Assembly (NCBI GenBank): GCA_041393535.1
Contig: JAWKJY010000004.1
Span: 434,001 to 498,000, forward strand
From: JAWKJY01 sp041393535
Lineage (GTDB): Bacteria; Actinomycetota; Thermoleophilia; Gaiellales; Gaiellaceae
DNA: 64,000 nucleotides
Reading direction: 5' to 3'
Shown: piece by piece, positions 17,816 through 26,220 of the stretch
Layout: every line of letters starts with the position of its first letter
Position numbering within the stretch: position 1 is the stretch's first letter
Made by a program: the position numbers and the translations under genes
The notes under the pieces: generated by a model
What the model saw: only the letters and a program-made list of their open reading frames with translations
The model's database searches: none
What the model was told of the DNA's origin: nothing

Positions 17816-18453
17816 GCGTGATCGAGGCCTGGCGGAGGGTGCTCGTCCTCGCGCCGCACACGGACGACGGCGAGTTCGGCTGCGGCGGGACGATGGCCCG
17901 TCTGGTCGACGCGGGCGCCGACGTGCGCTACGTGGCGTTCTCGATCGCGACGAAGTCGCTGCCGCCCGGCTTCGCGCCCGACACGCTCGCGCGCGAGGTT
18001 CGGGAGGCGACCGCCGAGCTCGGCATCCCGTCGGAGCACCTGATCGTGCACGACTTCGACGTGCGGACGTTCCCCGACCACCGGCAGGAGATCCTCGAGC
18101 TCCTGATCGACCTCGCCGGGGAGTTCCGCCCCGACGCCGTGCTGATGCCCTGCCTGCGCGACATGCACCAGGACCACCAGGTGATCGCCGCCGAGGGCCT
18201 GCGCGCGTTCAAGCGGACGACGGTGCTCGGGTACGAGATCCCCTGGAACCTGATCGAGTTCGCGGGCCACGTCTACGTGACGCTCGATCGCCCGCACGTC
18301 GAGCGGAAGGTCTCGGCGCTCGAGCGCTACGCGTCGCAGCAGCACCGCAACTACGCGAACGCCGAGTACATCTGGAACCTCGCCCGCACCCGCGGGATCA
18401 ACGTCGGCCGAGAGCTGGCGGAGGCGTTCGAGGTGTACCGGATCGTCGCGTAG
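17812..18453 (+). CDS. PIG-L family sugar N-deacetylase
   Basis: Zn-dependent LmbE/PIG-L deacetylase of 213 residues. The metal-binding and catalytic motif is VLAPHTDDGEFGCGGT near residue 10, and the second His motif is DMHQDHQVI near 122, both typical. The family removes acetyl groups from N-acetylglucosamine-type sugars or related compounds. It overlaps the polymerase gene by 4 nt and so probably acts on the same glycan. Cytoplasmic, with no signal peptide. Confidence 0.85.
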   Translation: MSVIEAWRRVLVLAPHTDDGEFGCGGTMARLVDAGADVRYVAFSIATKSLPPGFAPDTLAREVREATAELGIPSEHLIVHDFDVRTFPDHRQEILELLIDLAGEFRPDAVLMPCLRDMHQDHQVIAAEGLRAFKRTTVLGYEIPWNLIEFAGHVYVTLDRPHVERKVSALERYASQQHRNYANAEYIWNLARTRGINVGRELAEAFEVYRIVA

Positions 18454-18830
18454 GCGAGGCGCCGGCGCCGGCCGCCCGCCCGGTCGGCGACCTGGCCCGG
18501 CCGGGCAGGCTCCGGGCGTCGCCGACCCGCTCGTCCCGTGCGATCGGTGGACGAGAAGTCACACGATCGGCACGCTCCCGTGACGGACGCGGCACACGCT
18601 CCGGGCTAGCATCCGCGGTGGGTGGCGGGGGGAGAATGACTCCCCACCCTGGGCGGGGCATGTAACCGGACTGCGGGCCGCGGAGCCCGGCCGCGGGCGT
18701 CGCGCTCGCCGGTCGGCTGCCGCGCTCACATCGTGCGCTCCTCGCGACGGGGCGCCGCAGCAGGGCCCGCGCGACGTCGGGCGACGACGAGGACTCCGCT
18801 TGCCGTCGGGCGGCCCAGCCGTGTCGCCGG
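18454..18830. other. Convergent intergenic region
   Basis: About 375 nt between the converging deacetylase and HxlR genes. It contains a promoter-leader repeat element from 18580 and a GC-rich hairpin at 18642-18658; nothing else is supported. Confidence 0.5.
18580..18675 (+). repeat. Promoter-leader repeat element, copy 2
   Basis: GTGACGGACGCGG with TAGCATC at the end of a 34-nt block, then GGTGGGTGGCGGGG, then the hairpin CCCCACCCTGGGCGGGG (18642-18658) and GGGGCATG. The same hairpin core recurs at 23616 and 42511. Here the ATG is followed directly by TAA, so no peptide is encoded at that position. Confidence 0.55.
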
Positions 18831-19288
18831 CTAGGTCGCGCGCGGGGTGGCGGGCTGCGCCGGCCCGCGCCCGGGTGTCGGCCCGCAGCGCCTTCGAGTG
18901 CCGCGCGCCGCCGGAGCGCCGGGCCCGTGCGCGCAGGCGGGCGGCTCGTGGTGGCTCGCCCGGTGGGCCCGATCGTGGACGAGCCAGGCGTGCCCGAAGG
19001 CCCGCATCGCGTCGAGGATGGGGAGGAGCGCCTCGCCTCGCGCCGTCAGCCGGTAGCGCGGCCGCGACCCGACCAGCTCGCGCGCGACGTAGCCGGCGAC
19101 GACGAGGCGGCCGAGGCGATCGTCGAGCGTCCTGGGGAGATTCCGCACGCACGCTGGATCTCGCAGAACCCGCGCGGCCCCTCGGAGAGGTCGTGGACGA
19201 TCAGCGCCATCCACCGCGCGCCGAGCAGCTCGGCGGTCGCGGCGACGGCCCGGCGGTCGGGCGCCCGGCCGGCCCCCGTCGGGGTCAT
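18831..19288 (-). CDS. HxlR-family regulator, one frameshift
   Basis: Winged-helix regulator: LLGARWMALIVHDLSEGPRGFCEIQ then, in a shifted frame, RTLDDRLGRLVVAGYVARE and RYRLTARGEALLPILDAMR, the ordered motifs of HxlR/MarR-like proteins. The break lies at the G run 19134-19137; one more base gives the consensus GISPRTLDDRL, so an undercalled homopolymer is likely. The tail after about residue 115 is low-complexity and may not be real. The ATG lies 3 nt after the zur stop codon, so the pair is an operon. Confidence 0.65.
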
Positions 19289-19291
19289 CGC

Positions 19292-19738
19292 TCAGGCCGC
19301 CAGGCAGTCGGGACAGGCGCCGCGCAGGACGACGTCGTGCCCCTCGACGGCGTAGCCGACCTGCTCGGCAACCCGGTCGAGCGCCTGCTCGAGCGCCTCG
19401 TCCTCGAACGGCGTGACCCTGCCGCATCGGCTGCAGACCACGTGGTGGTGGTGCTCGCCGCCGACGCTGGCCGCCTCGTAGCGGGCGCCGTTCGGGCCCA
19501 TCTCGAGCCGGTGGACGAGGTTCATGCTCGCCAGCAGGTCGAGCGCGCGGTACACGCTCGCGATCCCGACCGTCCTCCCGCTCGCTCGGAGCTCGTCGAA
19601 GATCTCCTGCGCCGTCAGGCAGCAGTCCTGGCGCGCGAGCAGATCGACGACCGCGTCGCGCGCCCCGCCGGTCCGATGGCCGGCCCGGTCGAGGGTCTGC
19701 CGCGTGTGCTGGGCCCAGTCGGTGGTCTCGGTCGCCAT
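19292..19738 (-). CDS. zur: Fur-family zinc uptake regulator (Zur)
   Basis: Metal-sensing repressor of 148 residues. N-terminal winged helix (GARDAVVDLLARQDCCLTAQEIF, then VGIASVYRALDLLASMNLVHR), then the metal-binding part with GGEHHHHVVCSRCGRVTPFED and C-terminal GACPDCLA; the two CxxC pairs form the structural zinc site of Fur proteins. The ATG has GGAGGAG about 5 nt upstream and a TAGGAT box before that. Fur subfamily is decided by context: a ZnuABC operon with a Zur-like box lies 0.8 kb away. A general Fur role is less likely but not excluded. Confidence 0.85.
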   Translation of the reverse strand: MATETTDWAQHTRQTLDRAGHRTGGARDAVVDLLARQDCCLTAQEIFDELRASGRTVGIASVYRALDLLASMNLVHRLEMGPNGARYEAASVGGEHHHHVVCSRCGRVTPFEDEALEQALDRVAEQVGYAVEGHDVVLRGACPDCLAA

Positions 19739-19904
19739 GCGCTCCTCCGATCCTAGCCGCTGTTCCTGCGCCCTCCCCGGGTACGGCGTGCGAACGCCCC
19801 GACGCGTCACGCGCGGGTCTCAGCCGCGCAGCGGACGTACCCTGGCGTCCGCTCGAGAGCCCTGGTGAGCCCGGGACCGCCCGCGGTCAGGTAGCGTCGA
19901 GCGC

Positions 19905-20429
19905 ATGAGCGAGCAGCGCCCGTCCGGATCCGACCAGCATCGTGCGATCGCCGCCGGCCAGGGGCCGGTCAGGCTCGCGATCGTGACCGTCAGCGACTCC
20001 CGCACGCCCGAGACCGACACGAACGGGATCTGGCTGCGCGAGCGGATCGCGGAGCTCGGCCACGAGGTCGCCGCGTACCGGCTGCTGAAGGACGAGCCCG
20101 ACCAGGTGGCAGCGACGCTCGACGAGCTGTGCGGCGGCGAGATCCGCATCGTCCTCTTCAACGGCGGGACGGGGATCTCGAAGCGCGACACGACCTACGA
20201 TGCGCTCGCGCGCAAGCTCGAGAAGACGCTCCCCGGCTTCGGCGAGATCTTCCGCGTCCTCAGCTACGACCAGGTGGGCGCGGCGGCGATGTTCTCCCGC
20301 GCGACGGCGGGTGTCTACCGCGGCACGATCGTCGTCTCGACCCCGGGCTCGCCGGCCGCGGTGCAGCTCGCCTGGGAGAAGCTGATCGCCCCCGAGCTCG
20401 AGCACCTCGCCTGGGAGGTCGCGCGCTAG
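19905..20429 (+). CDS. moaB: MoaB/Mog molybdopterin biosynthesis protein
   Basis: MPT-binding domain protein of 174 residues that in the family adenylylates molybdopterin or supports Moco synthesis. Motifs are LAIVTVSDSRTPETDTNG near residue 23, IVLFNGGTGISKRDTT near residue 82, and the late STPGSPAAVQLAWEKL. TAGCGT sits 7 nt before the ATG, a leaderless layout. No other Moco gene lies nearby. Confidence 0.88.
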   Translation: MSEQRPSGSDQHRAIAAGQGPVRLAIVTVSDSRTPETDTNGIWLRERIAELGHEVAAYRLLKDEPDQVAATLDELCGGEIRIVLFNGGTGISKRDTTYDALARKLEKTLPGFGEIFRVLSYDQVGAAAMFSRATAGVYRGTIVVSTPGSPAAVQLAWEKLIAPELEHLAWEVAR

Positions 20430-20440
20430 CTCGCCGGCCG

Positions 20441-20461
20441 GGAGGATCGCCCCGATCCTCC
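20441..20461 (+). terminator. Hairpin after moaB
   Basis: GGAGGATCG-CCC-CGATCCTCC, a perfect 9-bp stem 11 nt after the moaB stop codon, without a T-run. Confidence 0.6.
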
Positions 20462-20579
20462 GTGCGCGCCGACCGCCTCCGCGCCGGTGTGCCGGCCTGC
20501 CCGGGTGGCTGCCGGGGGCGTGGCGAGCCGATCACGCGTGCCGCCGCACGGCGAGCCACACGGCGATCGCCCGCGCTCT

Positions 20580-20604
20580 AAATGAGAGTCGTTATTGGTA
20601 TCCT
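20580..20604 (+). promoter_or_regulatory. Zur-like box over the znuABC promoter
   Basis: AAATGAGAGTCGTTATT (20580-20596) differs at three positions from the Zur/Fur-type consensus AAATGATAATCATTATT. It immediately precedes a TATCCT -10-like hexamer at 20599. Its position in front of znuA fits zinc-dependent repression by the nearby Zur. Confidence 0.65.
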
Positions 20605-20639
20605 TCTCGTCCCTGTCGACCGGAGCGAGGGAGAGACCG

Positions 20640-21770
20640 ATGCGCACGACCGCACGCCGATGGATCGCCGGGCTGCTCCTGGTGGCGCTCTCCCTCGCGA
20701 TCGCCGCATGCGGCGGCTCCTCCGACGACGCCGCTCCGACTGCCGAGCCATCTGCTCCGGCCGACACGCCACCTGCGGTCGGCGAGCCGGCGCCGGCGGA
20801 CGGCTCGGCCGCGGGCGGGCCGACGATCGTCGTCACGTACTCGGTCCTCGGCTCGCTCGTCTCGGACCTCGTCGGCGACGCCGCGCAGGTGCAGGTGCTG
20901 ATGCCGAACGGCGTCGACCCGCACGACTGGCAACCGTCGGCGAAGGACGTCGAGGCCGTCAGCAAGGCGGCGCTGGTGGTCGAGAACGGGCTCGGGCTCG
21001 AGGAGGGCCTCGAGGACGCGATCCACGAGGCGGAGGCCGCGGGCGTGCCGGTGTTCACGGCCACCGACCATGTCGAGCTGCGCACGATCGGCGAGGGCGA
21101 GATCGCCGAGGGCCACGAGGACGAGCACGCCCGGGGCGAGGCGCCCCTCGAGGGCGAGGCGCCCGCCGAGACAGGCGAGGTGCACGGCCAGGAGGAGCAC
21201 GAGGGAGAGACCGGCGACGCGCACGCCGAGGAGGAGCACCACGACGAGCACGCGGTCGGCGCGGACGACCCGCACATCTGGACCGACCCTGCGACGATGC
21301 GCGCCGTGATGGCGGCGCTCGCAACGGAGCTCGAGCAGGGGCTCGGCCTCGATCTCGCAACCCGTGCGGCCGAGCTCGACGCCCGCCTCGGCGAGCTCGA
21401 CGCGGAGGTCGAGGAGATCCTGTCCGTCGTGCCGGCGGACCGGCGCCGGCTCGTGACGGGCCACGAGTCGATGGGCTACTTCGCCCGGCGGTACGGCTTC
21501 ACGCTCGTCGGCGCGTTGATCCCGTCGATCAGCTCGCAGGCACAGGCCTCCGCGGCGGAGCTGGCGGGGCTGAAGGAGACGATCGAGCGCGAGGGCGCGA
21601 CGACGATCTTCACCGAGATCGGCACGCCCGACCAGGTCGCCGAGACGATCGCCGACGAGACCGGCGCACGCGTCGTCGAGCTGCCGTCCCACAACCTCCC
21701 GGACGACGGCTCCTACCTGACGTTCATGCGCGACATCGCGACGAGGGTCGCGGACGGCCTCGCCTCGTGA
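20640..21770 (+). CDS. znuA: Zinc ABC transporter substrate-binding lipoprotein
   Basis: Cluster A-I metal-binding protein of 376 residues, anchored by a lipobox (LALSLAIAAC, then GGSSDD). Domain 1 contains VTYSVLGSLVSDLVGD and NGVDPHDWQPS. A His/Glu/Asp-rich loop at about residues 140-215 (EGHEDEHARGE, EEHHDEHAVGADD) is typical of zinc rather than manganese proteins. Later marks are PHIWTDP, VTGHESMGYFARRYG and FTEIGTPDQVAE. ATG chosen over an upstream start because it opens a standard lipoprotein signal and has GAGGGAGAG upstream. First gene of znuABC. Confidence 0.93.
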   Translation: MRTTARRWIAGLLLVALSLAIAACGGSSDDAAPTAEPSAPADTPPAVGEPAPADGSAAGGPTIVVTYSVLGSLVSDLVGDAAQVQVLMPNGVDPHDWQPSAKDVEAVSKAALVVENGLGLEEGLEDAIHEAEAAGVPVFTATDHVELRTIGEGEIAEGHEDEHARGEAPLEGEAPAETGEVHGQEEHEGETGDAHAEEEHHDEHAVGADDPHIWTDPATMRAVMAALATELEQGLGLDLATRAAELDARLGELDAEVEEILSVVPADRRRLVTGHESMGYFARRYGFTLVGALIPSISSQAQASAAELAGLKETIEREGATTIFTEIGTPDQVAETIADETGARVVELPSHNLPDDGSYLTFMRDIATRVADGLAS

Positions 21771-22609
21771 GCGAGCTCGTCGATCCGTTCCTCGACAACG
21801 CCTTCATGCAGCGGGCGCTGCTCGCGGGCGTGCTCGTGGCGATCGCGTGCGCCGTCGTCGGCACGTTCGTCGTGCTGCGCGGGCTCGCCTTCATCGGGGA
21901 CGCGCTCGCGCACGGCGTCCTCCCCGGGATCGCGGGCGCCATCCTGCTCGGACTGCCGGGCATGGCGGGCGCCGCCGTCGGCGCGGTCGTGATGATCGGC
22001 GGCGTCACCCTCGTCACGTCCAAGTCGCGCCTGTCCTCGGACACCGCGATCGGCCTGCTCTTCGTCGGGATGCTCGCCGCGGGCGTGGTGATCGTGTCGC
22101 GCTCGACGAGCTTCACCGGCGACCTGACCCGCATCCTCTTCGGCGACGTGCTCGGGATCGGCCGGTCCGACCTCGTCGTCCAGGGGGTCGCGACGGCCGC
22201 CGTGCTCGCCGTCACGCTCGTCTGCATCCGGCCGTTCCTGCTCCTCTGCTTCGACGAGGAGCACACGCGCGTCGCCGGCTTCGCGGCGCGCTGGTACCAC
22301 CTGCTCCAGCTCGCGCTGATCGCCGTGACGGTCGTCGTCTCGTTCCAGACCGTCGGCACGCTGCTCGTGTTCGGAATGCTGCTCGCGCCCGCCGGGGCGG
22401 CCGCGCTCCTCGCCAGCCGGGTCTCGACGATGATGGCGATCGCGGCGGTGATCGGCTCGCTGTCGATCGTCGTCGGGCTGCTGATCTCGTACCACGCGAA
22501 CCTCGCGGCAGGCGCGTCGGTCGTGCTCGTCGAGATCGCGGTGTTCTTCGCGGTGCTGCTCGTCGTCGGCGTCAGGCAGGCGCGGCGGGCGGCTACCGTG
22601 CCGGCGTGA
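21767..22609 (+). CDS. znuB: Zinc ABC transporter permease
   Basis: Integral membrane permease of the ABC-3 family with about eight helices, 280 residues. Typical segments are VVGTFVVLRGLAFIGDALAHGVLPGI, which includes the coupling region, then FGDVLGIGRSDL and FQTVGTLLVFGMLLAPAGAA. GTG start overlapping the znuA stop (GTGA). Imports zinc with ZnuA and ZnuC. Confidence 0.92.
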   Translation: MSELVDPFLDNAFMQRALLAGVLVAIACAVVGTFVVLRGLAFIGDALAHGVLPGIAGAILLGLPGMAGAAVGAVVMIGGVTLVTSKSRLSSDTAIGLLFVGMLAAGVVIVSRSTSFTGDLTRILFGDVLGIGRSDLVVQGVATAAVLAVTLVCIRPFLLLCFDEEHTRVAGFAARWYHLLQLALIAVTVVVSFQTVGTLLVFGMLLAPAGAAALLASRVSTMMAIAAVIGSLSIVVGLLISYHANLAAGASVVLVEIAVFFAVLLVVGVRQARRAATVPA

Positions 22610-23406
22610 GCCAGCCCGCCGTCACGGCACGATCCCTGACCATCGGGTACCGCGGCCAGGCCGTCGTCGAGGGCATCGACCTCGAGCTCGCGCCGGGGAC
22701 GACGCTCGCGATCGTCGGCACGAACGGGTCGGGCAAGTCGACGTTCCTGAAGACCCTGGTCGGCCTGCTGTCGGTGATGGCCGGCAGCCTGGACGTGCTC
22801 GGCGGTCGGCCTGGCGCCCAGCCGGCCCGGGTCGCGTACCTCAGCCAGTTCCATCCGTCGAGCTACGTCCTGCCGCTCCGCTCGGCCGAGGTCGTGCGGA
22901 TGGGGCGCTTCGCCGGGCGCGGCCTGCTCGGTCGCCTGAACGCCGAGGACCGCCGGCTCGTCGACGAGTCGCTCGCCCGGATGGAGGCGACCGCGCTCGG
23001 CGGCCAGCCGCTGCGCAGCCTTTCCGGCGGACAGCAGCAGCGCGTCTTCCTGGCGCAGGCGCTCGCGCGCCGCGCCGACCTGCTGATCCTCGACGAGCCA
23101 GCTTCCGGGCTCGATGCGAGCGCCCGGTCGCTGCTCGACCGCGCCGTGGCGGAGGAGCGCGCCCGCGGCGTGTGCGTCGTCGTCACGACGCACGACATCG
23201 GGGACGCGATGAAGGCCGATCAGGTGCTCCTCCTCGCCCGGCGGGTGGTGGCGTGCGGCACGCCGGGTGACGTCCTGACGCCGCAGACGCTGCTCGAGAC
23301 GTTCGGGCTCGTGCTCGCCGACCTGGGCGGCGGCGTCTTCGCCATGGACCCGGGCCACCACCACGGCGAGCACGACCCGCACGACCACCACGGGCACGCG
23401 CACTGA
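22606..23406 (+). CDS. znuC: Zinc ABC transporter ATPase with His-rich tail
   Basis: ABC ATPase of 266 residues energising ZnuB. Walker A is VGTNGSGKSTFLK near residue 40, the Q-loop is YLSQFHPSS, the signature is LSGGQQQRVFLAQAL, Walker B is LLILDEPASGLD, and the H-loop is TTHDIGDA. The last 17 residues (HHHGEHDPHDHHGHAH) are unusually rich in histidine and could bind zinc. GTG start overlaps the znuB stop. Confidence 0.93.
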   Translation: MSQPAVTARSLTIGYRGQAVVEGIDLELAPGTTLAIVGTNGSGKSTFLKTLVGLLSVMAGSLDVLGGRPGAQPARVAYLSQFHPSSYVLPLRSAEVVRMGRFAGRGLLGRLNAEDRRLVDESLARMEATALGGQPLRSLSGGQQQRVFLAQALARRADLLILDEPASGLDASARSLLDRAVAEERARGVCVVVTTHDIGDAMKADQVLLLARRVVACGTPGDVLTPQTLLETFGLVLADLGGGVFAMDPGHHHGEHDPHDHHGHAH

Positions 23407-23413
23407 CCGCCCG

Positions 23414-23438
23414 GGGCGCCGGGCCGGCTCCGGTGCCC
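23414..23438 (+). terminator. Hairpin after znuC
   Basis: GGGCGCCGG pairs with CCGGTGCCC (one G-T wobble) around a 7-nt loop, just after the znuC stop. No T-run. Confidence 0.4.
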
Positions 23439-23529
23439 AGTCAGCGGCCTCCGTCGGGCGACGCGTCGCGCTTCCCGGGGCGCCATGGTGGCAGCGTGCA
23501 CGCCCGCCGGGCCGGGTGGGCAGCCCGAG

Positions 23530-23660
23530 CCGTGACGATTCGCGCGCGAGACCGTGACGATTCGCGCACGCGCCCTCCCGTCAGGCGCGCGCGCCCGTCA
23601 ACCTGGGTGGTGGGACCCCCACCCTGGGTGGGGGTGCGGGTCGGGTGGGCCATGTCCCGT
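23530..23660 (+). repeat. Promoter-leader repeat element, copy 3 (degenerate)
   Basis: Two copies of CCGTGACGATTCGCGC (23530-23545 and 23552-23567, 22-nt period), then a perfect hairpin CCCCCACCCTGGGTGGGGG (23616-23634) sharing its core with 18642 and 42511. The -10-like position is poor here. A following ATG (GGCCATGTCCCG) could open a short frame. It lies between the converging znuC and SDR genes. Confidence 0.45.
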
Positions 23661-23696
23661 CAGGGCCTGTCCTCACGGGACGGGTCGGCGCGCGGG

Positions 23697-24458
23697 CTAC
23701 GCCTGCCAGACGCCGGCGAGCATGCCGCCGTCGACGACGGCTGCCGTGCCGGTGACGAAGCCGCTGCGCGGCGATGCGAGATGGAGGATCGCGTCCGCGA
23801 TCTCCTCCGGCTGGGCGAAGCGCCCGAGCGGGTGCATGCTCGCCCAGGCCTGTCGCGCCGCGGCCGGATCGGGCGACAGGTCGAAGACGCCCTGCATCAT
23901 CGGCGTCTCGACGACGGCCGGGCAGACGCAGTTGCAGCGGATCCCGACGCGCGCGCCGTCGAGTGCCGTGCACTTCGTCAGCGAGACGACGCCCGCCTTC
24001 GAGACGCAGTACGCGGCGACCCCCTCGCCGCCCTGGAGGCCCGCCGTCGACGCGAGGTTCACGATCGAGCCGGAGCCGCTCGCGACGAGTAGCGGCCAGA
24101 CCGCGCGCGTGACGAGGTAGACGCCGCGCAGGTTGACGTCGAGGACGCGATCCCACGTCTCGACGGACGTGCCGTGCACGGTGCCGCCGGCGAGGACGCC
24201 CGCGTTGTTCACGAGGACGTCCAGTCGGTCGTGCCGGCGCCCGACCGCGTCGGCCAGGGCCTCGACGCTCGCGGGATCCGCGACGTCGACGGTGGTCGCC
24301 TCGATCGCTTCGTGCAGCGCGGCGGTCGCCTCGGCCGCCTCGGCGTGCACGTCGGCGCCGATGACGCGCGCCCCGGCCTCGGCGAGGCGGAGCGCCGTGG
24401 CGCGCCCGATGCCCGACCCGCTGCCGGTGACGAGCGCGATCCTCCCTGCGAGCTCCAC
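23697..24458 (-). CDS. Short-chain dehydrogenase/reductase
   Basis: NAD(P)-dependent classical SDR of 253 residues. Cofactor motif TGSGSGIGRA near residue 12, DVADPAS acidic stretch, NNAGV near 87, catalytic Ser in NLASTAG and YxxxK in AAYCVSKAG near 150, and the end GFVTGTAAVVDGGMLAG. GTG start with an AGGAGG site 6 nt upstream, 10 nt after the hydantoinase B stop, so it belongs to that operon. Substrate not readable. Confidence 0.9.
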   Translation of the reverse strand: MELAGRIALVTGSGSGIGRATALRLAEAGARVIGADVHAEAAEATAALHEAIEATTVDVADPASVEALADAVGRRHDRLDVLVNNAGVLAGGTVHGTSVETWDRVLDVNLRGVYLVTRAVWPLLVASGSGSIVNLASTAGLQGGEGVAAYCVSKAGVVSLTKCTALDGARVGIRCNCVCPAVVETPMMQGVFDLSPDPAAARQAWASMHPLGRFAQPEEIADAILHLASPRSGFVTGTAAVVDGGMLAGVWQA

Positions 24459-24468
24459 CTGACGCCTC

Positions 24469-26220
24469 CTAGCGCCGCAGCGCGGCCGTGGCCGCCGCGT
24501 CCACCTCGCCCGTCGCTGCGAGCGCGACGCGGTAGACCTCGCGGCCCCGCTCGGCCGTGATCCAGCCCTCGCGCACGTCCTCGGCGACCCGCTCGGGCTC
24601 CCGCTCGGCGGGCGGGCCGTAGCCACCGCCCGGCTGCGTGATCGCGATCACGCGCTCGCCCGGGGCCAGCGTGACGACCGACACCGCCGGCAGCTCCTCG
24701 CGCGCGCCGTCCGTGCGCTCGAGCAGGTTGCCCGCCGCGCGGCCGTTCCCGCCGCCGCGGACGCCCTTCGGGACGTTGACCTGCCCGTCGCAGACGAAGG
24801 CGACTGTGAGGTCGTCGTCGACCGGCCCGTAGGAGACCTCGAGCGACGACGCGCCGCGCCGCCACCCGGCGCCCTCCGAGTCCGGCAGCAGGTGGCGGTC
24901 CCAGACGACGAGCGGCTGGTAGTGCTCTGCCACCTCGACCGAGTCGACGTGGCAGAGCCCGCCGTTCCCGGGGTGGAGGTAGGTGAGCCAGCCGTCCGTG
25001 TAGGGGCTCGCCGCACCCGCTGTCGCGCCGAAGAAGACCTGGTTGATGTGCGCGCGCCCGAGGCGCGAGTCGAAGCCCGATGCGACGGCGAGGTTCGCGC
25101 CGAACATGCTCCCGAACTCCGCCATGCCGACGCCGTGCGCGACCTGCGCGAACGCCTGGACGGTGGCGTTGATGATCCGGTCGGAGACGTTGGTCGTCGC
25201 GACCGAGCAGCTGGCCGGGTGGCGGGGGATGCCCGCGACGCAGCCCTCGCGCAGCAGCACGTCGACGCAGCGCGCCGAGCCGCCGTTCTTCGGGATCGAC
25301 GGGTCGAGGCTGTCGAAGACGCCGATCAGCGCCGCCGCCCGCGACGTCGACTCGGTCATGTTCAGGCCGCAGGGGAGGTTGTCCGGGTTGTCGCGCAGGT
25401 CGACCTCGATCCGCTGCTCGCCCGGCCGCACGCGCACGGTCGACTGGATCCGGATGCCCTCGGGCGGCGTGCCCGGGATCGGGTCGTGGATCGACACGCC
25501 GGTCGTCTCCGACTCGGGCAGCCCGGCGATGACCGCGCGCATGCGGCGCTCGGAGTACGAGAGCCACGCCTCGTCGAACGCCTTCGAGCGCGTCCCAGCC
25601 GATCTCCCGCGCGAGCGCGGTGACCTCGCGCTCGCCGCGGGCCGCCCCGGAGCATCGCGAGGTAGTCGCCGTACCACTGCTCGGGCAGCGGATCCGGAGC
25701 CGGCACATGCGCACGACGTCCCTCTGATGTCCTGCCGGTCGCGCTGGATCCGGACGCCCGGGAAGATCGCGCCCTCCTCGTGACGTCGCGCGCGGTCCTT
25801 GGTACGTCGTCGGGACGGAGCGTTGATGTCCGCCTGGTGCGCCTTGCAGTACATCCAGTAGCGGATCCGCTCGGCCTCGTCGAAGACCGGCACGACGATC
25901 ACGTGGTCGGCCGCGTGGCTGTTCCCGTGGTAGGGGCGAGTTGTGCAGGAACGCGTCGCCGGGGCGCACGCTCGTCCTTGCAGCTGCGGGATCGAGCGGA
26001 CGAGCAGGTCGGCGCCCATCACGTGCACCGGCAGGCTCTCGGCCATCACGAGCAGCTCGCACGAGCCGGTGAGGATGCAGCACGAGAAGTCGCGCGCCCG
26101 GTTCAGGACGCCCGGAGCGGCCGGTGCGCTCTCGATCGTGTTCCCCATCATCGTCGCGATCCCCTCGACCCGGGCCGCGAGGACGGCGAGGCGGGCGCCG
26201 TCGAGCTCGGGCGCGCTCAC
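24469..26220 (-). CDS. hyuB: Hydantoinase B/5-oxoprolinase beta-type subunit, several frameshifts
   Basis: HyuB-family subunit of ATP-dependent hydantoinase/oxoprolinase/acetone-carboxylase-like enzymes. Recognisable are NRARDFSCCILTGSCELLV, YHGNSHAADHVIVVPVFDEAE, DLRDNPDNLPCGLNMTEST and ITQPGGGYGPPAERE. Between about 25,600 and 25,990 short stretches are out of frame although flanking parts agree; restoring them gives family-like text (VRPGDAFLHNSP, EEGAIFPGVRIQRDRQDIR). The overall frame is kept because indels compensate. At least one change is a C overcall (CGCCCCTACC). GTG start overlaps the hyuA stop by 4 nt. Probably intact in the real genome. Confidence 0.72.
   Translation of the reverse strand: MSAPELDGARLAVLAARVEGIATMMGNTIESAPAAPGVLNRARDFSCCILTGSCELLVMAESLPVHVMGADLLVRSIPQLQGRACAPATRSCTTRPYHGNSHAADHVIVVPVFDEAERIRYWMYCKAHQADINAPSRRRTKDRARRHEEGAIFPGVRIQRDRQDIRGTSCACAGSGSAARAVVRRLPRDAPGRPAASARSPRSRGRSAGTRSKAFDEAWLSYSERRMRAVIAGLPESETTGVSIHDPIPGTPPEGIRIQSTVRVRPGEQRIEVDLRDNPDNLPCGLNMTESTSRAAALIGVFDSLDPSIPKNGGSARCVDVLLREGCVAGIPRHPASCSVATTNVSDRIINATVQAFAQVAHGVGMAEFGSMFGANLAVASGFDSRLGRAHINQVFFGATAGAASPYTDGWLTYLHPGNGGLCHVDSVEVAEHYQPLVVWDRHLLPDSEGAGWRRGASSLEVSYGPVDDDLTVAFVCDGQVNVPKGVRGGGNGRAAGNLLERTDGAREELPAVSVVTLAPGERVIAITQPGGGYGPPAEREPERVAEDVREGWITAERGREVYRVALAATGEVDAAATAALRR

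Noticed and set aside
18601..18660. c-di-GMP, c-di-AMP or cobalamin riboswitch in the GC-rich leader
   Set aside because: The conserved sequence marks of those classes that I know are not present; only promoter-like and hairpin features recur.
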